In this document: positions 20,346 to 30,700 of the stretch, in pieces
How positions within the stretch are numbered: the stretch's first letter is position 1
Layout: every line of letters begins with the position of its first letter
DNA from: Symbiodinium microadriaticum
Lineage: Eukaryota; Sar; Dinophyceae; Suessiales; Symbiodiniaceae
Direction: 5' to 3'
NCBI GenBank assembly: GCA_001939145.1
Contig: LSRX01001210.1
Coordinates: 95,352 to 159,351, forward strand
Length of the DNA stretch: 64,000 bases
Program-made: the position numbers and the translations under genes
Notes under the pieces: model-generated
The model's input: the letters and a program-made list of their open reading frames with translations, nothing else
The model's database searches: none
What the model was told of the DNA's origin: nothing

Positions 20346-20688
20346 CGGTAGGTTTGTTGGGGCTGTGCGGTTAGAATCCTCAGCCCTAAACCCTGCTAGT
20401 TTGAAAGGCCTTCAAGCCCGAGGGTTCAGGGTGTATAGACTTTAGGGCATGGTGTTCATGGGTCTGTGGGTAGAAGGATGCTTGGGGTTTTGGGGTCTAA
20501 GTTTAAGGGCTTAGGCGTTGGCCTTCATGGGTTGTTAGGATCTTGTTTAGGTGTTTCGAACAGACCCTATAAACACTTTCTATCACATGTAGAAGTACAC
20601 CTCACGCTGCCCCCCCCCCCCAAGCGATCAGCTTCTTAGTCAAAGCCAGGTTTGGTATGAGGACGTGTTCTGGGCTGGAGCTCGGGCT
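20346..20688. other. Non-coding
   Basis: Degenerate heptamers and a C-run near 20612; nothing else recognised. Confidence 0.5.
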
Positions 20689-20793
20689 TACTTGGAGGCA
20701 CAGGGGACTTAGTAAGTCGGTTATAAGTAGGGTTATATTTAGGGTAACACTCTACGTATAACCCACTTACTAAGTCCCCTGGGCCTCCAAGTA
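20689..20793. mobile_element. MITE-like element, family H, copy 1
   Basis: TACTTGGAGGC...GCCTCCAAGTA outer arms, then GGGGACTTAGTAAGT...ACTTACTAAGTCCCC; about 45 bp of each arm pairs. The second copy is at 54371. Confidence 0.85.
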
Positions 20794-20861
20794 GGGCCTA
20801 TTCTGAGCTGACCTTTAGGGTTCAGAGCCTGCTCTGGCCTCAGAGGATTCTCCGTGATAAC

Positions 20862-20963
20862 TGGGGGTTTCCGAAAATAGGGGACCCTAGTGTAGTACCC
20901 TAAATAGTAGGATCCTTACTATAAGGACCCCAAGATAAGGTACCCTAATTTTCGGAAAGTCCC
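20862..20963. mobile_element. MITE-like element, family G, copy 1
   Basis: GGTTTCCGAAAATAGGG and CCCTAATTTTCGGAAAGTCCC arms; the core GTAGGATCCTTAC is palindromic and shared with 42098. Confidence 0.85.
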
Positions 20964-21184
20964 AACTAGCAAGCATATTCGTCAGAATGCCGTTAATCGG
21001 TACTCCAACTAAAAGCTACAGTCTTCGTGAAGAAGCGTCTCGGTTTGCAGTGGGTGTCAAGAAGATTTCTTTGTTCAGTGATAGTATAGAAAACGTTTTG
21101 TTTTAAAGTTTTCTCAATGTGATGGGATTATTCGGGCGGGTGAGCTTTTGTATAGGTTCGAAACTACACTGCTGGACAAGTGAT

Positions 21185-21335
21185 TTCTGAGATCCTGAAC
21201 CCTAGGCCCTAGACCCAACAAAGCCTAAACCCTACACCCTAAACCTACTAAACCCCAAAAACAAACCCTAAGCCTAAGCCCTACACCCAATAAACCCTAA
21301 TTACACCCCAAACCCCTTAAACCCTACACCCAACG
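21185..21335 (-). repeat. Telomere-like block, CCCTAAA sense
   Basis: CCCTAAA, CCCTACACC and CCCAATAAA variants. Confidence 0.75.
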
Positions 21336-21469
21336 ACTTTCCGAATCCGGGCCTGTCAACGGCAGCACGCTGTGCCTGTTACAGGGACCTCGGCTTCTTT
21401 CGAGTGTGGCGTCACTGGATTCATTGAAATTGCGTAGCTTGTTTGGGCTTATACCTGGACCCCAAAATG

Positions 21470-21474
21470 AAAAT
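21470..21474. repeat. Target-site duplication, left
   Basis: AAAAT directly before the left LTR, repeated at 31314-31318 directly after the right LTR. Five bp is the usual size for Ty1/Copia integrase. Confidence 0.8.
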
Positions 21475-21553
21475 TCCGTATCGCTGCACATGACATGTAC
21501 TTACGACGCTGTTAAGGCTTAGAAAGCAAAAAGATAGGGCGTTCCGCTTCGAG
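21475..21553 (+). repeat. Left LTR, 79 bp
   Basis: Begins TCCGTATCGCTGCACATGAC and ends GGGCGTTCCGCTTCGAG, base-for-base the same as 31235-31313. It is very short for a Copia LTR and lacks the usual TG...CA ends. Confidence 0.85.
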
Positions 21554-21570
21554 GGTTATGAGCCCAACGC
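21554..21570 (+). promoter_or_regulatory. Primer-binding site, Met-tRNA anticodon-arm type
   Basis: GGTTATGAGCCCAACGC abuts the LTR. Its complement reads GCGTTGGGCTCATAACC, which has the form of a tRNA-Met anticodon arm (GGG-CTCATAA-CC, anticodon CAT). Drosophila copia is known to prime from an internally cut initiator Met-tRNA; the match to a dinoflagellate tRNA is inferred from general tRNA-Met features. Confidence 0.6.
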
Positions 21571-22459
21571 TCACGTAAATCCTTCAGCCATGGCAGACCC
21601 AGCCGGCGGTGTTGAGGTGGAAGGGCTGAGGGGTTTGGGGGAGGTCCTGCAAGAAGAGACGTCGGGGGAGGAGAGACGACATCTTCAGGAGGTTCGCATT
21701 GATGAGCAACTGCAGGATCCTCAATATGAAGTGAGCCAGCGTGAGGTTGTTTCTGGGGAAGGAGCAGTGGCGGAGCACGGAAGCCAGGGAAATCAAGTGG
21801 AGTCTTCTGTCACGCAGTTAGATTCCACCTCTGATAGGCAGCCCGCACTGGCTTCTTCCAGGGAGCAGCCAAGACTACTTGTTCGTGAAGATCATGGAGC
21901 AGAGCAGGAAGATTCTGCTATGGTTCGCGCTAGGTCAATGGAGCGACGTGAGGAGGATGTGGGCCAGATTTCAAGGTCCTTGAACTTTATGACTGGTTTG
22001 CTGAGTACCCTTGTGGGAAGGGTGGACCGCATGGAGCAATGGCAGTCGGCGAGTGGATCAGCGAGAGACCACGCTCCAATGAGCACCGAGGAGGGCTCTC
22101 TACCTACACCGTCGGCTATGACTCCGGCGACTGCGCGGTCTGGGGCACCTGGACTTTTGGGTTTAGATGAGGTTGACCGTTTGCAGCAGCAGCTGAGCCA
22201 AGTGTCTATGGGACAGCATGAGCAAGAATCTGGTTTTCAGCGACCTCTGGCCTCGTTGGAGAAAGTGATGGCTGGGACCTTCAGCAGTGATGATAGTGAA
22301 ACGGCGCGTCGGAGAGCAGCCGAAGGTGAGCGAGGCGTACCTGGGCGTCTTCTGGGGCCACTGGCAGACATGAACTGGCCTGTGTTGCTGTACGGAGATC
22401 CCAGTACTACTGCGTTGGGGTGTGGTTCGGCATCGAGTATGACATCGCCTCAGCCGGTT

Positions 22460-22675
22460 ATGGAGTCCCAACGAATGTCAGAGCCTCAACAGACTATGGA
22501 GCCCCAGCGAATGTCCTTGCTTCACCAGGCTATGGAGTCCCAACGAATGTCTTTGCTTCAGCAGGCGATGGAGTCCCAGCGAATGTCCGAGCTTCAGCAG
22601 GCTATGGAGTCCCAACGAATGTCCTTGCTTCAGCAGGCTATGGAGTCTCAACGAATGTCTTCGTCCCAGCAGGCT
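22460..22675 (+). repeat. 36-bp coding minisatellite in gag
   Basis: Six 36-bp units encoding MESQRMSLLQQA-type 12-mers, followed by a decayed seventh (TELQRVSSSS). All units keep the frame. Confidence 0.9.
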
Positions 22676-23977
22676 ACCGAGCTACAAAGGGTGTCTTCGT
22701 CTAGTATACCCGCAGGTTTTTCCGGGGGAGTGCCAGATCTTGGGGTGCACAGCGAGGCTACCGTGCAGCAGGTCATGAAGGCTCAGCAAGCAGCAGGGCA
22801 GGGTGCTGGGAGTGAAAAGCTACGTCGGGAGGAAAGCCAAGAGGTAGATGGAGTTTGTGAAAGACCATGCTTCGGGACCAGGGGGGTGTCTACCACTTCC
22901 TCACCTACTCCCGGGCCTAATCCTCCTCTGCCAGCTGACTCTAGAGCTACGGACGCTGAGGTGAGGCCTATGCTGCCGAGTGGCGGAGTGATGAGCTCGA
23001 GGACTACGTCGGCGGCGACTGGAGGAAGGGGAGATGCCTTGCAAGGGTCTCCAGTGTCTGTTGCGGGATTGCATCCACCGGTGGAGGTGGGAGGCGTTCA
23101 ACGTGGGGGTGGCTTGGTGATGAATGCTGCTCCAAGTGGTTTGGTGATGGTGGATGGAGTGTGGAGAGAGTATCAGATGATCGGTGGTCACATGATGGTG
23201 CAACCGCTGGCGAGTGGTGCCGCGAGTGTGGGCCCTACCTTGCCATACGGTGTTGGAGGAGATCGAGTGGGTGGTCTGGCACTGGGTGGCGTGCCGCCTC
23301 CACCCCCGAATCCACCATCTACTCCCAAGGCTTCAACACCGAGCTGGAGTGCGAATGTCACCCCAGGGGGGACACCAGTTCCTCCACCTCCACCTACTAC
23401 ACCGCTGACGACTTCAACGATTACGAGCGCAAGCTATGGGGATGAGGTGGAAGAGCCCTCAAAACTTGTCACCAAGCTGCCGCTACTTCAGGCGGCTAGA
23501 GGCGGGGATGCAGCGGTGATAGCGGGGGACTGGCTGGCCCAGTTGGAGCCCAGTATGAGTACCTTGTCCTCTACGGCGGCGCGGTGGTGGTCGGCTTTGA
23601 TGGAAAGGGTCAAAGATCTTTATGGTCTTTGGTTGGAGAGCGCTCCCGTGGCGCGCTTGACGATTCGTCAGCAGGTGCTTACACGGCGTCCTCCTCCTGA
23701 CAGGCACCATCGTGTGGAGCAGAGGGCGGCGATGCTGTTGCTGGATGCGCTGCCAGAAGAGCTGAGGCATGAGGCCATCAGTGCTCGCGCGGTGACGGCT
23801 GAGGCTATGGTGTTTATGGTGCACTGTGCTTACCAGCCAGGTGGGGCAGGCGAAAAAGCGCATTTGCTGCAGCTTCTTACGGTGCCGGAGACCGGCAATG
23901 GCTTGGAGAACACCCTGAACTTGGCTCGCAAGTGGATCAGGCTTTTCCGTCGAGGCCGAGAGCTGCAAGTGGTTTTG

Positions 23978-23982
23978 CCACC
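23978..23982 (+). other. Left inversion junction (CCACC)
   Basis: CCACC here and GGTGG at 24739-24743 are inverted copies at the borders of the flipped segment. Reading left of it gives Gag in the plus frame; right of it the plus frame loses its resemblance to Gag. Confidence 0.75.
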
Positions 23983-24738
23983 GAATTGTCACCGCCTCCA
24001 GAGGTCAAAGCAGAAGCACGAGCCGCCTCCTCACCGGCGGGCTCCTCTTCTGACTTTCTCACAGCCTCCTTTGGCCCACGATCTTTTCCTCCACCTTTCT
24101 CCCCTTTCTTTCTGGGCCTCCGTGCAGGCTTCTCCTCCGCACTTGCCCCGGTCGTACCTGACGTAGCTGCCGTAGACGACGAAGAATTTGATCCCCCAGC
24201 CTGCGTGGAACCACCCGCTGAGACTCCACCAGAGCCTCCCTGAGCACTGCCTTTGCCTCCACCACCATTGGAAGCCTTCCCCCCTTGCCCGAGCAACGGG
24301 CACTGCGGCTTCAAATGCGATTCGGAGCCACACTCCCAGCAGCGGCCAGGGCCCAAGGGCGCATGGAGGAAAAGGCAGCTGGATCCAAAGCGACATCCCG
24401 TGCCGTCTTGCCAACCCCAACAAGGCCTTTCACTCTTGCCTTTGCCTTTGCCCTTGCCCTTGTCCTTCTCCGCATTATCATGGCCTCCACCATGACCATC
24501 CAAACGGGCCACCTTTGCCTGGGATACAGGAGGCTGTGACAACTGTGCCGCCTCCAGCTCACCAAGGATCAAGTACGCGTAGTCCTCAATGTCCACAGCA
24601 GTTGCCCGATACTCCAGCTGACGCTCCAGCTTGAACGAGGCGATACGGAAGGAGGCCGAAGGGTGCTTACTGGCAGACCCCAAAAAGGTAGCACCAATCA
24701 GCTTATCCAACCCACGGCACAAGAGGCTCGGATCCAAG
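23983..24738 (-). pseudogene. Inverted gag segment with CCCH and CCHC zinc fingers
   Basis: This 756-bp piece encodes 252 codons on the minus strand. It begins with a Gag helix region (DPSLLCRGLDKLIG), typical of what follows the ARKW...RRGREL segment at the end of the plus-strand part. It then has a Lys/Gly linker, a CCCH finger (C106-x8-C115-x5-C121-x3-H125, about 24422-24363) and a retroviral-type zinc knuckle (C133-x2-C136-x4-H141-x4-C146, about 24341-24300). The C-terminal half is Gly/Ser- then Lys/Glu-rich. Numbering counts from 24737. These motifs bind RNA in Gag proteins. The segment length is a multiple of three, and both junctions keep phase when it is re-inverted, so it belongs between the plus-strand Gag and the protease. 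Confidence 0.85.
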
Positions 24739-24743
24739 GGTGG
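24739..24743 (+). other. Right inversion junction (GGTGG)
   Basis: Inverted partner of CCACC at 23978-23982. Pol resumes in the same plus frame as the Gag part immediately after it. Confidence 0.75.
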
Positions 24744-27700
24744 AGTTCTTTGAGGAGGCCACCAAAGCTTTGAAGTCGTTGAGGTTGGCTAAGCTTACGT
24801 TGCGGGCCATGCAGAGCTCTTCTGGAGATGGGGGCAGGGCTCTTGTGGACTCAGGCGCCACGACTTCTATGAGAACGGCATGTGGAAATGAGGCCCAGGG
24901 GCTTCCTTTGAGGACGGTGTTGTTGGCAGAAGGGGAAACTTCGTTCTTCCAGTTGCCAGGTGGGACGCTTCTTACCACTAAGAGAACGGCACCGATTGTG
25001 GCTATGAGTGATTTGATGGAGATTGGCTGCCGGGTCACCTGGTGCAGCAGTGAAGGCTGCGCAGTGACCCATCCGCTCAAGGGTGACCTGGGTGTTCGCG
25101 TGGTGAATGGCTGCCCCGAGGTCGATGAGGCCATTGGTTTGGAGTTGATCGCGGAGGCAGAGGCCACCAAGCTTAAGCGGCGTGAAGCTGAGCTGGCGGT
25201 GAATCGCCTCGTGGAGGGGTGTGAGCGCCATGAGCGTGGATCTGGCAAGATGGATTGGGAGCTGGGCGCCAAAGCCACAAAGGACCTCTACAGTGGTGTG
25301 GGGCTATCTTGGGCCTGGTTGCACAAGGCCTTCCCGGAGGCTCCTTCCTGGTTGGTTTCAGCTATCCCGGTGGTGGCGGGAACCAATGGCGATCGAGTTC
25401 CTTGGAATCGTCATGAGAGGAAGAAGTGGAGGAAGGCCACCTCGGTGGCCGTGCACTTGTTCTGTGGAAAGGACCGCGCGACGTGGAAGTCCAGGGCAGA
25501 AGTGGCTCATGTGATCACGGTGGATCAGGCTGAGGATGTGATGGCGGATGCAACTTATGCCGCCTTGTTGGATGTGGCTTTGTCAGGCAAGCTCAAGGTA
25601 GTGTTCGGCGGCCCACCTTGCAGGACGTTTTCTGCACTGCGCAACCGTGCCTTGGAGTCGGGTGAAGGGCCTCGTCCTCTTCGGGATCGTGATGGTGATG
25701 GAAGGTGGGGCCGTGATGGCCTCAGTGAGTGGGAGACCTGGCGAGTTCGCCAGGATGCCATCATGATTTTCAGGATGGTGTTCTTGTGGATGGTGGCAGC
25801 GGCTGTGGCGCGAGCTAATGGTGACCACGAGCCAGACTTTATCCTGGAGCACCCCGAGGACCCTCATGAGTTCCTTCTGGGCGAGAACATGACTTCGTTG
25901 TGGGCCTTTCCTGAGATTCAGTTCCTCAAGGATGAGATGAAGTGGTGGTGGTGGAAGTTTGATCAAGGTCCTCTCGGGCATCCTCGGAGGAAGCCTACGC
26001 GAGTGCTTGCTTCGGTTCCATGCCCCAAGGAGGTCTGTGAAGTTCGGGGGCCCTCTTCAGTGACCGAAGATGAACGTGAGGGAGATGGAGACGGGTTTCG
26101 TTCAGCTACATGGGCGACGTGGGCTCCGGGCTTGAAGCAGGTTGTCAAGAACGTTGTGGAAGGGAGCTTGGCGGGCTCCGCACTGGAGAAAATCATGAAG
26201 TTGGACCATGCTTTCTTGGATCATCTTCGAAGGGACCACATCCCTTTCAGACGTGATTGCAAGGCTTGCTTGGCTGGGGCGTTTCGTGGACATGCTCACC
26301 GGAGGATCGTGTCGCCTGAGGCTTGGTGCCTGAGTTTGGATGTTATTGGACCCACCCGGCAGGGCACCGACGAGTATGTCAAGAAGGTCCGCTACGCTTT
26401 GGTGGGAACACTTGTGGTGCCGGATATGCTGGGCAAGCTACTTCAACCTCCTGACCCCGACGGTGTGGACGATGGCGTTGGAGTTGGCCCTCTCCTCACG
26501 GATGATCCAATCTACGAGGAGGACTATCACGCGGATGAGGAGGCGGAAGTGCCACCATCGGCGGAGGAGGAAAGAAGCCGTCGCGAAATGGAGAGATGGG
26601 AGGCTCGTGTCAAGAAGGACAAGTTGGAGGGTGTATCTTGTGTGGAGGTGCCTTTTGTGGTCACTTTGGCCTCTAAGTCTTCCTCGGAGGTGTTGGCAGC
26701 CACCAAGGACATCTTGATGCAGGTAAAGAAGTTGGGCTTGACGGTGCAGCGCGTGCATTCTGACCGCGGTCGGGAGTTTGTCAACAAAGGGTTTCGAGCT
26801 CTGTGTCGAGACCGTGGTTTGGTTCGTACTACGACACCGGGTGATGACTATCGAGCCAATGGCAGGGTGGAGGCGTTGGTGGGGCGGGCCAAGAACGCGG
26901 TGAGGACCTACTTGTCTGCAACGGGTCTTGGAGCAGATATGTGGGGGTTCGCCATGCGCCACTACGTGTCCAGGATTCAGTACGACGTCATTACTCAATT
27001 GGGTGGTCGCTTGCCCCGTTTGCCTCCTTTTGGTACCAAGGTATTCGTCAAGCAGAGATCCTGGAAGCTTCGGAAGGAGGAGTTTGTCGAGAAGGTGGTC
27101 GCGGCCAAGGTGCTATGCCCCTCTATGGATGTTACCCGTGGTTTGTTGGTCCGAACGGAGGAGGGCAGCTACCTCACTACAATGGTGGCTGTGGAAAATG
27201 TCAAGGAGGTTTCTGGCGACTTTGAGGTGGATGCTCCACCCGCTCGGGCAGATGCCCCTGGAGTGAGAAGAAGATTGCATGGAAAGACGTCCATTGCAAG
27301 GGCGGAGTTGGATGGAAGTGAGCCTCTATCACCAGGTCCCGCAAGTGACGATGAGAATGTGGCTCGGGATGAAAAGGAGGCAGCAGCTTTTCTGGAGGTG
27401 GGGGATTTCTCCTTGGAGGCGCTGGAGAAGCTGTTGGACGGGCTACATCTGCAGCAGTGTGTCGCTCCGAATCGACGCGCGGAGCTACCTGGTGACACTC
27501 CTCAAGTGTCAGTGCATGCCTTCGGCATGTTTCGCCATGGAGGTGTGGTGGGTGCGACTACATTGGCCAAGACTCGACCATGTTTGACAAGGTGTTTGGT
27601 GGAAGCACTCAAGCAGCGCTTGGATCCTGCAACTACATTTACAACCGTGTCTCTCAACTTCAACACGCCAATGCAGTGTCACAAAGACTTCAACAACCAA

Positions 27701-30700
27701 AAAGGGGCACAGGCAGCCCTGGTCGGACTCGGCAACTACGTTGGTGGGGCCCTTTGGTGCCACGAACCTGGAGGTGATTCCAAAGACAACGTCAGTTGGC
27801 ACAAAGTTGGTGGAAGCTGGCTTCCTGGTCGGCGCTACCCTACTTACCACAAGACGGTCGTGTTCGATCCCTGCAACCTACACCAGCCTCTTCCTTGGCA
27901 GGGCTTTCGTATTACGGTGACGGCTTTCACTGTGGGCTGCGCAAACAAGTGCAAAAAGGAGCAACGTGATCTACTACAAGGTTTGGGTTTTCCACTACCA
28001 CCACGAGATGTTCGGGCTTGCTCGCCCGAAGGGGGAGAAGGCGGTGGTGAAGATGGTGGAGGCATCTCGGTGCGTTTTTTGAGCGCTGAAGGTCAAGAGT
28101 GCCAGGGACCGGGGGAGAACCTGAACTCGGAATCCTGTGATGGTGTTGCTCATGGGGGTCTTTGTGGCAATGGATGTCAGGGACCGGGGGAGAACCTGAA
28201 GTCGGAATCCTGTGATGGCGTTGCTCATGGGCGTCACTGTATATGCAAAGGCTGGGAGGTGGATCCATTGTTGTGTCTGTGTTGCCCCTCAGTGAAGGAA
28301 CCTGGTGGTGGTGGACCCGTTCAGTTCTACATCGGGGATGAAGAGGAAGAGATGCCCTCTTGTGATCCGTGGCTACAAGAATCGTGGGGAGCTTTTGGTC
28401 CGCCTGTGGTTGCAGCTCTCACTGCCGTCCAACCGGAGAAAGGGGTGAGCTATGAGATCCTTGCCTCCGAAGCACCTTTGGATGTTGGGTGGGACCTTTT
28501 TGAGGGCTATCTAGATGAAGTTCGCTGCTTGTTGGTGGAGGAAGAGAACTTGGAGCGAGCCTTGGTAGAAGAGCACGTTCCCGATGAGTACTGGGTGAGC
28601 CGACTGGACCAGTGCAAGGTCAGTAGGTTGGCCTTGGAAGCTGAGATGGAGATGTGGCAGAAGTCGCAAGGTGACGAGCCGGAGTACATGTGTGGCGCGG
28701 AGCTTGTGGAGGAGGAAAGTAATGTACCACTTCATACGAAGACGGTGCCGAATGAGGTGGTGCGGAAGGAGCTTAGCAAGTGGGTTCCTAGCATGCTATC
28801 CGAGTACGAATCCCTTGTGCGGGAGAATGACGCCGTTGAGCCGTTCTCAGAGGAGACCTTGGAGCAGTGGAAGAAGGAGGGCAAGGAGTTCGACCTTGTT
28901 CCTGGAAAGACAGTTCACACTGTCAAGGCCTTTACAGGCAGGTTGAAAACACGTGCAGTTATTTGTGGGAACTTCCTTGGTCAAAGCTTCTCCAAGGACC
29001 AAAAGTACGCGGCCGGAGCTGATGGTGTGCTTACAAGGATTCTACTTCGCATGGTTGCGTTGATGGCCTGGAGCATTTGTGTGATGGATGTGCGAACGGC
29101 CTTCCTGTTGGCACCGTTGTTGTTCCAGGAAGATCGACCGACCTTGGTGCAGGTGCCGAAACTGTTCCTACAAGGTGGGGTGTGCAAGGAGACCATTTGG
29201 CGGGTGAAGAGGGCCCTGTACGGAATGGTCACGTCACCTCGATCCTGGGAGGTATACCGCAACAAAACGTTGGCCCAGATGAGAGGAAAAGTTCCGGGAG
29301 GTGAAGTTCGGTTCGTTCCCTCCGAGATCGATGGAAGTTTGTGGTACGTTATGGTGGGCACAAAGCGGGCGGGGGCCATCCTGTGCTACGTCGATGACCT
29401 CTTGATTGCGGGCGAGAAAGCAGTGGCAACGGAGGCGGCCCGCATGGTGGCGAGCACTTGGAAGTGCACCGACCCACAATGGGACGATGTGGCCTTCAAT
29501 GGCTTCGAGATCCAGCTGACAGATGCTGGAATGGTCCTGCGGCAGGACAGCTACACGAAGGACCTCTTGGCCCGCTACAAGGACTTAGAGGGCTTTGAGG
29601 AAATTCCAGCCCCGATGCAGCTCAATGCGGAGGACTTCGAACTCAAAGATGGCGAGTCCGCGGCGGACTTTGTGAGAACCGCCCAAACGATGGCGGGCGA
29701 GCTTCAATGGCTGGCTGGGAGGTGTCGGCCGGAGATCCTGTATGCCGTTAACCTGCTGTCCCAAGCGATCAGCAAGCAACCAAAGGAAGCTGTGTATCGT
29801 GGAGGGCATCTGTTGAAGTACCTCAAGCGCTACCCGGAAGGAGGGATCTTCTATGCCCTCAAGCCGCAGTTGACTCCTGATGCTCAGGTGTCATCCGCTG
29901 GGGTGGTGATTGAAGGCTTCTGTGACGCCAGCTTTGCTCCGAACTCGGGGCGAAGTCAGCAAGCCATCATGGTTTTCGTCCTAGGTGGATTGGTGGCCTG
30001 GACCAGTAGTCGTCAGGCCTTTGTTACCATGTCGACGGCGGAGAGCGAGCTGGTAGCAATCTGTGAACTTGCAACATGTATGAAGTCGGTGGAGCAGCTG
30101 GTTGCAGAGGTGATGCTGTTTTCCAAGGACCGGGCTCCAGAGGTTGTCAAGGCGATCTGCTCGGACAGCCAGGCGGCGCTATCAGTCTGCCGCTGTGCTG
30201 CTGGAAGCTGGCGCACTAGGCATCTCCGGATACGTGGAAACATGATCAGGGAGCTGCTTGAATTTCCAGATTGGATGGTGTACCATGTTGAGGGTCGCCT
30301 GATGCTTGCAGATCTTGGAACTAAAGCTTTGCCCGCAGACCGCTTTGGTTTCCTCGTTGATAGGATGAGGGTACTACGGAGGCGTCACACGGAGACTACA
30401 AGAACTACCACCTCAAACCAGGCCAAGAAGTTGATAATCCTGTTATGCCTAGCCTCCGTGGTGGAGCGAGCAGAGGCTGCTGAGGTTGAGGACCGGGAGT
30501 CCATGGATTACGTGTTCATGGGGCTTTGTGTGGTTGCAGTGGTGGCAGTGTGGGAGTGCTTCAAGACTCTCCTGATGTACCTCAAGCAGTGCTGCAGAAG
30601 TACGGGAGAGAGTCGGCGGGCAGAGGAGCTTGGAGGGTCAATGAGCCGCGGCAGGCCCATGGATCCGATGAGCTCAGACTCACCTGGTGACTCCTCTTTG

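Larger units (their letters stand above)
21590..24166 (+). pseudogene. Gag (5' part) of the Copia element, truncated by inversion
   Basis: The ATG lies 36 nt after the LTR. Residues 1-798 are authentic Gag: an acidic N-terminus, a probable coiled coil near 125-155 (LNFMTGLLSTLVGRVDRM), a Gln/Met/Ser-rich region with six 12-residue repeats (291-362), Pro-rich spacers (VPPPPPNPPSTP) and a capsid-like alpha-helical region from about 629. The frame runs into the inverted segment at 23983, and the last 60 residues are antisense of the zinc-finger part of gag and not a real C-terminus. The stop is at 24164. Gag proteins of this lineage normally continue into a zinc-knuckle region, which here lies on the opposite strand. 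Confidence 0.8.

Noticed and set aside
23985..24166. C-terminal 60 residues of the plus-strand gag frame
   Set aside because: Antisense of the inverted zinc-finger segment; the real Gag continuation is on the minus strand.
24188..24634. Plus-strand 148-codon frame between gag and pol
   Set aside because: Shadow of the minus-strand zinc-finger frame; Pro/His-rich only because it opposes Gly/Lys codons.
26438..26998. 186-codon minus-strand frame inside integrase
   Set aside because: Antisense shadow of the integrase frame, which has all catalytic residues.
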